A stretch of DNA of 50,216 nucleotides from an uncultured Pseudomonadota bacterium. GTDB taxonomy: Bacteria > Bdellovibrionota_B > Oligoflexia > Oligoflexales > CAIYRB01. The stretch is taken from NCBI GenBank assembly GCA_903915625.1, contig CAIWTN010000150.1:1-50216 (forward strand), written 5' to 3'. Of the stretch, positions 1-8,176 are shown piece by piece. Each line of letters starts with the position of its first letter. Positions within the stretch are counted from its first letter, which is position 1. A program made the position numbers and the translations under genes. The notes below the pieces were generated by a model that was given only the letters and a program-made list of their open reading frames with translations, ran no database searches and had not been told where the DNA came from.

Positions 1-408
1 AATAATGGTCTGGCGGAACATCCGGTTGCCCCAAGGCACCAAATAGAAATTTGAGTACAGGCAAACAAAAGTAGTTATGAGGGCTACGAACAGGGTCGGG
101 ACCAGCAGCTCGTAGAGGCTGATTCCAATTGCTTTCATCGCGGTAATTTCGCTATCAGCCGAAAGACGCCCGAATACATTCAAAGTGGCAAGAAGGAATG
201 AAATTGGGAAGCTGACCGGGAGGAATGAAACCAGAATGTAGACGATTAGCTTACCAACCAAGTCTGGCGGTGCGCCGTGCAAAATAATAAGATCGGCCAG
301 TTTGAATACCTGGAACATGAGAAGGAGAAACGAGAAAAAGCCAAGCCCACCCAAAAAGGGGAGCAGGATTTCGCGGATGATATAGCGGCTTATCGTGCTA
401 GTAAGCAT
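1..408 (-). CDS. LptF/LptG-family permease, N-terminal part (runs off the left edge)
   Basis: The reading frame begins with ATG at 408 and is open to the window edge, giving 136 residues of the N-terminus. It has a first hydrophobic helix at about residues 15-37, a second at about 58-82, and between that and the next helix the motif SADSEITAMKAIGI, which is characteristic of YjgP/YjgQ (LptF/LptG) permeases. In the Lpt system LptF and LptG form the inner-membrane channel that, with the LptB ATPase, extracts lipopolysaccharide and passes it to LptC and LptA. The start codon lies inside the last codons of the upstream sugar transferase (11-base overlap), so the two genes are probably translationally coupled. 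I cannot tell LptF from LptG on this fragment. Family assignment is firm; the exact paralogue is not. Confidence 0.85.
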   Translation of the reverse strand, partial: MLTSTISRYIIREILLPFLGGLGFFSFLLLMFQVFKLADLIILHGAPPDLVGKLIVYILVSFLPVSFPISFLLATLNVFGRLSADSEITAMKAIGISLYELLVPTLFVALITTFVCLYSNFYLVPWGNRMFRQTII

Positions 409-1816
409 TCTTGTTCACAAACCCCCGCAGTACGGTGAGCAGGATGATTTTAAAGTCGAGAGTGAGCGACCAGTTCTTGATGTAGTAGAGATCGCATTCA
501 ATGCGTTTTTCGATACTGGTATTGCCGCGCCAGCCATTGACCTGAGCCCACCCAGTGATCCCGGCCTTAGTTTTATGACGAAGGTAGTAACCAGGCACTT
601 TCCGACGAAATTGTTCGACAAATACAGGGCGTTCCGGCCTCGGGCCCACCAAACTCATCTCACCGCGCAAGACATTAAAAAACTGTGGCAGCTCGTCGAG
701 GCTAGTACGCCGCAACCACTTGCCCACAGGAGTGGTACGGTCATCCCCGGCTTTAGCCCATACAGCTCCTGACACCTGTTCTGCATCCACACGCATGGAG
801 CGAAATTTGAGCATATAGAAGGTCTTACCATCGACGCCCATACGCTCTTGGCGATAAAGTACCGGCCCCTTGGAGGTCACGGCGACCACAATAGCGACAA
901 TGGCTAAAATCGGGCTAAATAATGTGATCGCCACCAGGGCTCCTAGAACATCAACAGCACGCTTAATGAGGCTACCCGCACCCGCCAGCGGGCTTTCATT
1001 AATAGTTACAACCGGCGTGCCGCTAATAATATCAACGCCAGTAGAAAAACGACTGAACCTAGCCAAGTCGGGTAGTAACCGCACATCCGGAACCTGATCG
1101 GCAACCTGCTCGAGTGCTTGATCAAGTAAACCGTAAGCACTGTGCGGCAGAGCAAAAACAACGGTCGCCGTCGGATGCTGCGAAAAGAAATCAGTCCAAC
1201 TGATCGGCAATGATAGAATCTGCAATTGATTGTCGTGGCAGAGTTGAGCGCCTACCTCCACGAGTTCTGCAGGTCCGGCCAGCATCACGCCAAGAATCTC
1301 ACCGCGCGTTAAATCTCCAGTCCGAGTCATCTCAACAGCCTGACGCAGCCCATCACCACTACCAATAATCAGTGTTTGCCTCGGTGTTGCCCGGAGGCGA
1401 TAGAGTCGCAAAGCCTTCCTAATCCCACTACGGCCTGCCATGATAAACCAAGGATGCAACAGCGCAAAAATCACCATCACGACACGTGAGTAACGATACT
1501 CTTCGTACACATAGGTGAATGCGATGAAAGCAATCGTCGCTAGAAAACAACTTTGGATGACATCAAGCGCCTCCAAAAACGCTGATCTTGACCGTCGCGT
1601 ACGCCGGTAAAATCCCGATAATGCAAAAACCAACAGCCAAATGACCGCCACGAAGGGCAGCAGCTTCATATAAAGAATCGGCTCGGGGATACCCTTAGTA
1701 ATGGGGAAGACCCCAGAAAATCGCAGCATAAAAGCAAGTACCCAGGCCAACATGACCATGATCACGTCGGATATGACTCGCAGCATTAATAAGAGGTCAT
1801 TGTCTCGACGGCTCAC
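398..1816 (-). CDS. Undecaprenyl-phosphate sugar-phosphate transferase (WcaJ/WbaP type)
   Basis: This 472-residue membrane protein is a polyisoprenyl-phosphate hexose-1-phosphate transferase, the enzyme that starts a polysaccharide repeat unit by moving a sugar phosphate from a nucleotide sugar to undecaprenyl phosphate. The N-terminal half has about four hydrophobic helices (residues 10-120) and a degenerate nucleotide-binding-like domain (about 145-260). The C-terminal catalytic domain (about 283-472) starts with the KRAVD membrane segment and carries YRQERMG, KFRSMR, TSLDELPQ, SLVGPRPERP and KAGITGWAQVNG, all hallmarks of the bacterial sugar transferase family. Length is usual for the large WcaJ/WbaP class. 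It overlaps the upstream glycosyltransferase by 4 bases and the downstream Lpt-type permease by 11. The sugar (glucose, galactose or other) cannot be read from sequence. Confidence 0.93.
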   Translation of the reverse strand: MSRRDNDLLLMLRVISDVIMVMLAWVLAFMLRFSGVFPITKGIPEPILYMKLLPFVAVIWLLVFALSGFYRRTRRSRSAFLEALDVIQSCFLATIAFIAFTYVYEEYRYSRVVMVIFALLHPWFIMAGRSGIRKALRLYRLRATPRQTLIIGSGDGLRQAVEMTRTGDLTRGEILGVMLAGPAELVEVGAQLCHDNQLQILSLPISWTDFFSQHPTATVVFALPHSAYGLLDQALEQVADQVPDVRLLPDLARFSRFSTGVDIISGTPVVTINESPLAGAGSLIKRAVDVLGALVAITLFSPILAIVAIVVAVTSKGPVLYRQERMGVDGKTFYMLKFRSMRVDAEQVSGAVWAKAGDDRTTPVGKWLRRTSLDELPQFFNVLRGEMSLVGPRPERPVFVEQFRRKVPGYYLRHKTKAGITGWAQVNGWRGNTSIEKRIECDLYYIKNWSLTLDFKIILLTVLRGFVNKNAY

Positions 1817-2904
1817 GACGGACTCCCGGACATCAGCGCCGCGATCTCGCCACGCATGCGTTGTAAAAAATGATTGCGATTGTATCCAGCGGCGTATTCG
1901 ACAAGTGCTGGCGCCGCGAATTGATCGTGCTTAAACGCAGCAATCTCCGCTGCTAAAGATTCCACGTTTGGATCTTCAAAGAAGATGCCCGTGCGACCGG
2001 GAATCACGAAATCACGCGCTCCACCTGCAGCAAAAGCAATCACTGGCGTTCCCGCCGCCATTGCTTCGATCGCAATCATGCCGAAATCTTCAACCCCTGG
2101 AAATAGCAGAGCATCTGCCTCAGCCATGAGACGAGCTAAAACAGCATCACTTGGGTTGATGACGAATTCTACCTGACCTCCTGCCTGCGCCCGCAGCGCA
2201 CTCTCCATCGGTCCAGACCCAGCAATGACTAAGCGCCGACCTAACTTCAGGCAAGCAGCGATAGCCAAGTCAAAGCGCTTATAAGACACCAAGGCTCCAG
2301 CTGCCAAAAAATAGTCGCCACGAACCTCGGAAGGCCGAAAGCTCTCGACCGCAATGGGTGGATGAACAACCCGAGCTTCGCGGCCATACAAACGCTGCAC
2401 CCGATCACGAACAAAAGAAGAGTTGGCGATGAACCGGTCTACCCTTGCGGCACTGCCAACATCCCACCGACGTAGTCCGGGTGTCATTGCTCTGATGCCA
2501 GCAGCTGCTCCAGGGATATGCTTTACGCCGGCAATATACTCCGCTTGCTGATCCCAAATGTAACGCATCGGTGAATGGATATAGCAAAGATGCTTGGCAT
2601 TTGGCCCTTTAATCGCACCTTTAGCCACGCACGAGGAGGTACTGATCAACAAGTCGTAGTCACGAAGTGGCAGACTCTCTATGGCCCGCGGCAAGAGCGG
2701 GAGCATCAGCTTTCTTAGACGCCGGACACTATTTAACACAGGCGGCACCAATACTCGCCGCTCCGTGATCGTAGACGGCATCGCCGCCCGGTCGTAAAAC
2801 AGGGTAAAGATTGGCGCCTCTGGATAAAGTTCGAGCAAAGCCGCAAGGACTTTCTCCCCACCTCGGTAGGTCACCAGCCAATCATGAACAAAAGCAACCC
2901 GCAT
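1813..2904 (-). CDS. GT4-family glycosyltransferase
   Basis: This 363-residue protein is a retaining GT-B glycosyltransferase of family GT4, probably adding a sugar to a lipid-linked polysaccharide intermediate on the cytoplasmic face. The N-terminus (MRVAFVHDWLVTYRGGEKVL) has the typical first strand and glycine-rich loop. The C-terminal nucleotide-sugar domain has the segment GVEDFGMIAIEAMAAGTPVI, which holds the E-x7-E-like signature, followed by the usual GG loop. There is no signal peptide. Its stop codon overlaps the start of the sugar-phosphate transferase by 4 bases, so both are in one operon with the Lpt-type permease. Donor and acceptor sugars are unknown. It is the first gene of the operon in the window and faces the divergent sigma-54 activator gene across 286 bases. 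Confidence 0.9.
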   Translation of the reverse strand: MRVAFVHDWLVTYRGGEKVLAALLELYPEAPIFTLFYDRAAMPSTITERRVLVPPVLNSVRRLRKLMLPLLPRAIESLPLRDYDLLISTSSCVAKGAIKGPNAKHLCYIHSPMRYIWDQQAEYIAGVKHIPGAAAGIRAMTPGLRRWDVGSAARVDRFIANSSFVRDRVQRLYGREARVVHPPIAVESFRPSEVRGDYFLAAGALVSYKRFDLAIAACLKLGRRLVIAGSGPMESALRAQAGGQVEFVINPSDAVLARLMAEADALLFPGVEDFGMIAIEAMAAGTPVIAFAAGGARDFVIPGRTGIFFEDPNVESLAAEIAAFKHDQFAAPALVEYAAGYNRNHFLQRMRGEIAALMSGSPS

Positions 2905-3190
2905 AAAATACCATCGCCAATTATCGTCAATGTAGCCCCATTAAAGCGCACCCAGGCTGCCGCCGGCAAAGTCTTTTTCGTCGACTTTTGCTACCTCAGA
3001 CACTCACCCCTGACAGGAGACAGGTGGCGGCAATATTTGCACGGCAATTGTCGGATTTGGTAAGATAAAAGTACACGGTACACCAACCTTCTCACGCTGC
3101 TGGCAACACAGCCGGCTATACCCCCCATTTCCCGTCTCAATCTCATCATCCCTTTCTACCGCCCGAACCCGACCGGAGGACGCCCCTTCC
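2905..3190. promoter_or_regulatory. Divergent intergenic region between the polysaccharide operon and the sigma-54 activator gene
   Basis: These 286 bases separate two divergently transcribed genes and must hold both promoters. I see no open reading frame with good coding character. A GGAGG at about 3175-3179 lies 11 bases before the activator's ATG and is its likely ribosome-binding site. A sequence resembling a -24/-12 promoter lies at about 3025-3041, but its spacing is one base too long, so I do not call it. Confidence 0.4.
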
Positions 3191-4408
3191 ATGCGCACAT
3201 TAGGTCCGAATGGCTTTGGCAACAAATCAACCGAGCAATCTTTCCTGCTCGACGAGCGACCAAATGGGATTGCCGATCACTGGCGCCAGTACTTCCCGGA
3301 AGTCATTGGCCACGCCAAGTCCATGATGACGGTGCTCGAAACGGTCGCCAAAGTTGCGCGTTCGGATAGTTCCGTGCTCATTTTGGGCGAAAGCGGCACC
3401 GGCAAAGAACTCATAGCAGCCGCTTTGCACCGCTTGTCCAATCGCTCTGTCCGCCCATATGTGCCACTTAATTGCAGTGCCATCCCGGATACACTCCTCG
3501 AGAGCGAGCTATTCGGTCACGAAAAAGGTGCCTTCACCGGTGCTGACAAGCGCGTGATCGGGAAGTTTCAATTTGCTGAGGGCGGAACCATTTTCCTTGA
3601 TGAAATTGGTGACATGCCCCCCCTACTACAGGCCAAGCTGCTCCGCGTGCTCCAAGACAAGAAGTTTGCTTCCTTGGGGAGCAACATCATGCACGAGGTG
3701 AATGTCCGAGTCATCGCTGCTACGAACATGAACCTTGAACAAGCCATGAAGCGTGGCACCTTTCGGCAAGATCTTTATTACCGGCTTAATGTACTGCCGA
3801 TTTACCTACCAGCACTGCGCGAGCGCAAAGAAGATGTCCCACACCTACTTGCTCATTTTATCGAGAGTGCTAATCGGGTGCACTGCTTGTCCGAGCCGGG
3901 GTACCTCAGCGACTCATTAATTAAAGTGCTCTCCGCATATTCTTGGCCAGGTAATGTTAGGCAGCTGCAGAATCTGGTCGAGCGTCTGATTGTTATGAAA
4001 GGTGGCGGCCTCATCGATGTCGACGATCTGCCGAGCGAGATCCTCTTTGAGGCTGAACATCAGGAGACTGTTGTTACATCCACGATAACGCCGAGTGCGC
4101 CTGTAATCACTCAGGCCCCTCGTTTTCATCTGCCACAAACCTCTCGGCACCCTATAGACAGCAGCGGCATTACGGGTCGCCCGCAAGCTGTTTATCCAGC
4201 CGAGTTCGGTCGGCTACCTGAACATGGGCTAGATCTGGCCGGTTACATAGAATCCCTAGAAAACGATTTAATCCGCCAGGCACTTGAGCGTACCGGCAAT
4301 AATCGCAATCAGGCTGCAAAGTTACTTGGCCTTAACCGCACGACACTCGTGGAGCGGATTAAAAAACGCCATCTAGCGACGCTGAACGAACCGTCTAAAG
4401 AGCTTTGA
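3191..4408 (+). CDS. Sigma-54-dependent transcriptional activator without a receiver domain
   Basis: This 405-residue protein is a bacterial enhancer-binding protein that remodels sigma-54 RNA polymerase by ATP hydrolysis. The AAA+ domain covers about residues 37-275: Walker A GESGTGKE (66-73), the sigma-54 contact loop GAFTGA (113-118), Walker B GGTIFLDEIGD (131-141) and the arginine finger region in LYYRLNVLPI. A Fis-type helix-turn-helix is at about 365-402 (NRNQAAKLLGLNRTTL). The first 36 residues are too short for a receiver, GAF or PAS domain, so activity may be set by expression or by a partner protein. A 60-residue linker rich in Pro, Ser and Thr joins the two domains. It is divergent from the polysaccharide operon, which is its most obvious candidate target. 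Confidence 0.93.
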   Translation: MRTLGPNGFGNKSTEQSFLLDERPNGIADHWRQYFPEVIGHAKSMMTVLETVAKVARSDSSVLILGESGTGKELIAAALHRLSNRSVRPYVPLNCSAIPDTLLESELFGHEKGAFTGADKRVIGKFQFAEGGTIFLDEIGDMPPLLQAKLLRVLQDKKFASLGSNIMHEVNVRVIAATNMNLEQAMKRGTFRQDLYYRLNVLPIYLPALRERKEDVPHLLAHFIESANRVHCLSEPGYLSDSLIKVLSAYSWPGNVRQLQNLVERLIVMKGGGLIDVDDLPSEILFEAEHQETVVTSTITPSAPVITQAPRFHLPQTSRHPIDSSGITGRPQAVYPAEFGRLPEHGLDLAGYIESLENDLIRQALERTGNNRNQAAKLLGLNRTTLVERIKKRHLATLNEPSKEL

Positions 4409-4437
4409 CCTAGAAGCGGCCGAAAAACTCCCGAGAG

Positions 4438-5844
4438 CTAATCCGCCCAACCACACACCTGCTCAAGTTCCGCTCCTAACATCAATAAGAGATCTTCACG
4501 TGCCGGCGGTGCCACCAATTGCACCCCGACAGGCAGTCCGGATGGTGCCGTATAAGTTGGCAGAGACATAGCAGGCTGCCCTGTCACATTGCACCATCCG
4601 GTGTACGGCACCATTTCAGTACAACGCCACAGCAGTCTTTCTGCGTCCGTCTCGCCATTCTCAAATAGCCAGCCAATCGGTGGTGGTTCCATCGCCATAG
4701 TTGGTGTGAGCAGAACATCAAAGTCCTTGCCCCAAGAATGCAAAATCTTGCGCGCGAATACCTGAAGTCGCAACACTGCCTGCAGATAGTCATGGCTACT
4801 TTGAGCCTTTGCCATCGCTCGCAGCTGCTGATTCAACGGCTCCACCTGCGACCAGTCTTTAACGTCCTGATAGGCAGCACCAGTGCACCATACTGCAATA
4901 AAGTCGCGCGCTAGCGACTCATCTGAGTGTGGCCAATCAATTTGCACCGGCCTCACATCATGACCCAGCTCACTCAAAATCGTGGCTGTGCGGGTGACTG
5001 CATCTATACAGCTTTGGGAGACTGATACCGTTGAGTACGGCCCCTGAACCGTGAAGCCGATGCGTAAACGAGGTGGCTTACGACTAGCGCTCTCAAGATA
5101 AGAGGTCTCTGGCCGCGGTAATGTCATCCACGCAGTCGGATCGTATTGAGCCAAAACATCGAGCACCGCTGCAGTGTCAGCAACGGTTAACGAAACACAT
5201 CCGTCAGTCGTAAACCCATGCATGACCTCGCTCACTAAGGGGCCCTTAGGAATACGGGCACGGCTTGGCTTCAAGCCGACTAAGCCACAGCATGAGGCGG
5301 GTATGCGGATGGAGCCACCACCGTCACTAGCATGCGCAATGGGCGCCATCCCGGCAGCAACAGCCGCTGCAGCTCCGCCACTCGAACCGCCAGGAGTGAA
5401 GCCAATCCCGTGCGGATTTCTCGTCGCACCGTGCAACGCGTTTTCAGTGACCGGCAACGTCCCAAACTCTGGCGAGTTTGTACGTCCCATAAAGAGAAAG
5501 CCAGCCTTCCGCAGCAGGCTCACAGCCGTGGTATCAAAGCGGCCAATCTTACCCTGCGACGCCCGCGAACCATGAGTCATGCTCTGACCCGTCGCTTCCG
5601 TCAGATCCTTCAGCGGAATCGGCACCCCGTGAAATGGGGCTAACTGATCACCACGCATCACCGCGTCTTCAGCTACTTTGGCCTCAGCCAAAAACTCCTC
5701 ATCTCGACGCCACACAAAAGCATTAAATTGAGGATTCAGCCTGTCGATGACAGCCAGATAATGTTTAGCGACCTCAACCGGGCTCACTTTGCGAGCTCTG
5801 ATCGCGGCCGCCAAACCTAGTGCTGAACGCTCAAGAAAGCTCAT
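4438..5844 (-). CDS. Amidase, amidase-signature family
   Basis: This 468-residue enzyme belongs to the amidase-signature family (GatA, fatty acid amide hydrolase, 6-aminohexanoate dimer hydrolase and others), which hydrolyses amide bonds with a Ser-cisSer-Lys triad. The triad is visible: Lys79 in IPLKD, Ser154 in PGGSSGG and Ser178 in DGGGSIRIPAS. The C-terminal half varies, as usual for substrate recognition. No signal peptide is seen, so it is likely cytoplasmic. It begins 6 bases after the stop of frr and is probably the last gene of the ribosomal operon, a position normally taken by uppS or cdsA. No gatB or gatC is adjacent, and the C-terminus looks more like a stand-alone amidase than GatA. 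The substrate is unknown. Confidence 0.9.
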   Translation of the reverse strand: MSFLERSALGLAAAIRARKVSPVEVAKHYLAVIDRLNPQFNAFVWRRDEEFLAEAKVAEDAVMRGDQLAPFHGVPIPLKDLTEATGQSMTHGSRASQGKIGRFDTTAVSLLRKAGFLFMGRTNSPEFGTLPVTENALHGATRNPHGIGFTPGGSSGGAAAAVAAGMAPIAHASDGGGSIRIPASCCGLVGLKPSRARIPKGPLVSEVMHGFTTDGCVSLTVADTAAVLDVLAQYDPTAWMTLPRPETSYLESASRKPPRLRIGFTVQGPYSTVSVSQSCIDAVTRTATILSELGHDVRPVQIDWPHSDESLARDFIAVWCTGAAYQDVKDWSQVEPLNQQLRAMAKAQSSHDYLQAVLRLQVFARKILHSWGKDFDVLLTPTMAMEPPPIGWLFENGETDAERLLWRCTEMVPYTGWCNVTGQPAMSLPTYTAPSGLPVGVQLVAPPAREDLLLMLGAELEQVCGWAD

Positions 5845-5850
5845 AGCGAC

Positions 5851-6408
5851 TCAGACTTTTAGAACTTCCTGCTCTTTTTTTGCTAGGCGCTCATCGAGCA
5901 CCTTTATGAAAGCGTCGGTGTGCTTCTGCACCTCAGCTTCCAGACGCTTGGCGTCATCTTCGCTGATTATCTTATCTTTAAGTTGCTTCTTTACTTCGTC
6001 GTTGGAATCACGACGGATATTACGAATCGCCACTTTGGCTTCTTCGGCGAGTTTCTTCAGGTTCTTGACGATATCTTTGCGGCGCTCTTCGGTTAGAGCG
6101 GGAATTGGAACCCGCACCACATTACCGTCATTTGTTGGCTGCACACCGAGATCGGCCTTCATGATGGCCTTCTCAATATCTTGAATCGACTTCTTCTCGT
6201 AGGGAGCGACCGTAATGGTACGAGCATCCGGGGTCGAGAGCGTCGCAACCTGGTTAAGCGGCGTAGGATTCCCGTAGTAATCTACCTTAACACCATCTAG
6301 TAAAGTGATGGATGCGCGGCCAGTGCGCACTTTTAACAGGTCGGCATCGAAGCCTTTAACGCGCTTGTCCATGTTTTGCTTACAGGTTTCAACGACATTA
6401 CCAGCCAT
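5851..6408 (-). CDS. frr: Ribosome-recycling factor
   Basis: This 185-residue protein is ribosome-recycling factor, which with EF-G splits the post-termination ribosome. The length and the central sequences match the family: VRTGRASITLLDGVKVDYYG, LSTPDARTITVAPYEK and VRVPIPALTEERRKD, followed by a long charged helix ending in LDERLAKKEQEVLKV. It lies 24 bases downstream of pyrH and 6 bases upstream of the amidase gene, within the conserved rpsB-tsf-pyrH-frr order. Essential housekeeping gene; identification is firm. Confidence 0.98.
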   Translation of the reverse strand: MAGNVVETCKQNMDKRVKGFDADLLKVRTGRASITLLDGVKVDYYGNPTPLNQVATLSTPDARTITVAPYEKKSIQDIEKAIMKADLGVQPTNDGNVVRVPIPALTEERRKDIVKNLKKLAEEAKVAIRNIRRDSNDEVKKQLKDKIISEDDAKRLEAEVQKHTDAFIKVLDERLAKKEQEVLKV

Positions 6409-6432
6409 GGTCTGCCCCTCTGCATTCTGAAT

Positions 6433-7149
6433 TCAGTTAACAGTTGTACCCACGCCATCATTGAGTAGAGCCTGTCTAACGGATCCCGGCTCAGCTAATT
6501 TAAATACCATGATTGGGAGGTTGGCTTCCATACACATGGTGATAGCTGTCGCATCCATGACGTCCAACTTTTGCGAGATGACGTCCAGATAGGACAGCTT
6601 CTGGTATTTTTTAGCGTTCGGATTTTTCATCGGATCGGAATCATAAATCCCGTCGACCTTAGTAGCTTTCAAGATGATATCCGCACCCACTTCACGTGCC
6701 CGCAAACTGGCCGCAGTGTCCGTCGTAAAGAGCGGATTACCCGTGCCACCGGCAAAAATGACGATGCGTTTCTCTTCGAGATGCTTCATCGCCTTACGGC
6801 GAATATACGGTTCGGCCAATGACGGCATACTGATCGCCGTCATCACTCGTGTGTGCAAGTTGAACTTGTTTTCCAAGGTTGCCTGCAAGGCCAAACCGTT
6901 AATAATGGTCGCTAGCATGCCCATATAGTCCGCAGATGCGCGCTCAATGCCCCACTTGGCAGCGGCCGACCCACGAAAGATATTACCACCACCGATCACC
7001 ACCGAGACCATGAGACCCAAGTTATGGGCATCAGCAATCTCGCTGGCGATCATCAGCAGCGCATCTCCATCGATTCCATAGCCCTGATTACCGCCCAGCA
7101 TCTCGCCTGACAGCTTCAACATGACATGACGGTACTTGCATTGGCTCAT
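6433..7149 (-). CDS. pyrH: Uridylate kinase (UMP kinase)
   Basis: This 238-residue cytoplasmic enzyme phosphorylates UMP to UDP in pyrimidine nucleotide synthesis and belongs to the amino-acid kinase fold. It shows VMLKLSGEML at the N-terminus, the glycine loop VIGGGNIFRG, FAGGTGNPLFTTDTAASLRA and the KATKVDGIYDSDP segment, all characteristic of bacterial PyrH. Length is normal. It lies between tsf (19-base gap) and frr (24-base gap) in the conserved translation operon. UMP kinases of this class are usually hexamers regulated by GTP and UTP; nothing here suggests otherwise. Confidence 0.98.
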   Translation of the reverse strand: MSQCKYRHVMLKLSGEMLGGNQGYGIDGDALLMIASEIADAHNLGLMVSVVIGGGNIFRGSAAAKWGIERASADYMGMLATIINGLALQATLENKFNLHTRVMTAISMPSLAEPYIRRKAMKHLEEKRIVIFAGGTGNPLFTTDTAASLRAREVGADIILKATKVDGIYDSDPMKNPNAKKYQKLSYLDVISQKLDVMDATAITMCMEANLPIMVFKLAEPGSVRQALLNDGVGTTVN

Positions 7150-7168
7150 GGATATCTACTTCTCTAGT

Positions 7169-8065
7169 TTACTTCTGTAATTGCGCTGCAACTTCTGCAG
7201 CGAAATCTTCTTTCTTCTTCTCAATGCCTTCGCCCAATTGGAAACGTCCAAAGGAGGCGATCTTGAGACCTTTTTTAGTACTATCTACATGCTTCTGAAC
7301 GGTTACGTTCGGATCTTTAACAAAGGCTTGCTCGATCAGACAGACTTCTTTGTAGAACTTCTTCATCTGGCCAACCAAGATCTTCTCGACCAATTCAGCT
7401 GGCTTGCCTTCTTCTTCCAAACGCTTGCGTGCGATCTCGCGCTCTTGGTTCAATTCTTCCGCATTAACTTCGGTCTCAACCAAGTAGCGAGGAGCTGCTG
7501 CTGCCACATGCATCGCCAGGTCTTTACCAATTTCAACTACGTCCGCACCGGTAGCACCTTCAAGTACAACCAAAGTACCGATTCTGCCGCCCATGTGGGA
7601 GTAGCCAGTGACCACACCGTTTGTCGCGTGCAAAACTTTAACGCGGCGCAAGTTCATGTTTTCGCCAATTTTAGCGATCAACTCGGTCAGTGTTTCTTTA
7701 ACAGTCTGAGCACCGATTTTAAGGCCTAGCAGTTCTTCATGATCTTTTGCTTTGTGCTGGTAAGCCAACTTAGCAATGTCATGAGCCAGAGCGCGGAACT
7801 CTTCGTTCTTGCTGACAAAGTCAGTTTCACAATTGAGCTCAACGAGAACACCGGCAGTTTGCTCGGGGTTCACGAACACCTCAACTAAGCCCTCTGCAGC
7901 AACGCGGCCTTCTTTTTTAGCGGCGCGAGCCATGCCGTGCTCACGCAACCAAACCACGGCTTTTTCCATGTCGCCCTCGACTTCTGCGAGAGCCTTCTTA
8001 CATTCCATCATCCCGACGCCGGTCTTTTCCCGTAGCTCTTTGACCATTGCTGCGGTGATTGCCAT
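7169..8065 (-). CDS. tsf: Elongation factor Ts
   Basis: This 298-residue protein is the nucleotide-exchange factor for EF-Tu. The N-terminal UBA-like domain has VKELREKTGVGMMECKKAL, and the core domain has the EF-Tu-contacting motif ETDFVSKNEEF. The C-terminal part includes LIEQAFVKDPNVTVQKHV, typical of the second core subdomain. Length is close to the E. coli protein (283). It is separated from rpsB by 111 bases that hold a strong inverted repeat, which may attenuate transcription between S2 and EF-Ts. Confidence 0.98.
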   Translation of the reverse strand: MAITAAMVKELREKTGVGMMECKKALAEVEGDMEKAVVWLREHGMARAAKKEGRVAAEGLVEVFVNPEQTAGVLVELNCETDFVSKNEEFRALAHDIAKLAYQHKAKDHEELLGLKIGAQTVKETLTELIAKIGENMNLRRVKVLHATNGVVTGYSHMGGRIGTLVVLEGATGADVVEIGKDLAMHVAAAAPRYLVETEVNAEELNQEREIARKRLEEEGKPAELVEKILVGQMKKFYKEVCLIEQAFVKDPNVTVQKHVDSTKKGLKIASFGRFQLGEGIEKKKEDFAAEVAAQLQK

Positions 8066-8101
8066 ATCGATACCTTCCTATTTACATATAGTCAGATGAT
8101 T

Positions 8102-8166
8102 AAAAAAGGTTTGCCACCTGGTACCGGCGCGAGCCCAATTAGCTTCGATGAACGCCGGAGTACCAG
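8102..8166 (-). terminator. Candidate attenuator hairpin between rpsB and tsf
   Basis: On the minus strand a 12-bp stem (arms CTGGTAC..CCGGCG at 8153-8166 and CGCCGGTACCAG at 8118-8129, with a 2-base AG bulge) encloses a loop of about 23 bases. A run of six T on the transcribed strand lies at 8107-8102, about ten bases after the stem. The gap to the T-run makes a classical strong terminator unlikely, but partial termination or an RNA-processing stem is plausible. A transcript-balancing signal between rpsB and tsf is known in E. coli; its equivalence here is inference. Confidence 0.5.
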
Positions 8167-8176
8167 ATCACTAAAA

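Noticed and set aside
3025-3041. A sigma-54-like promoter (TGGC ... TTGCA) upstream of the activator gene
   Set aside because: Spacing between GG and GC is 11 bases instead of the required 10, so it should not be used by sigma-54 polymerase.
7181-7729. A 182-residue plus-strand frame inside tsf
   Set aside because: It is fully covered by the certain EF-Ts gene on the other strand and shows no family features.
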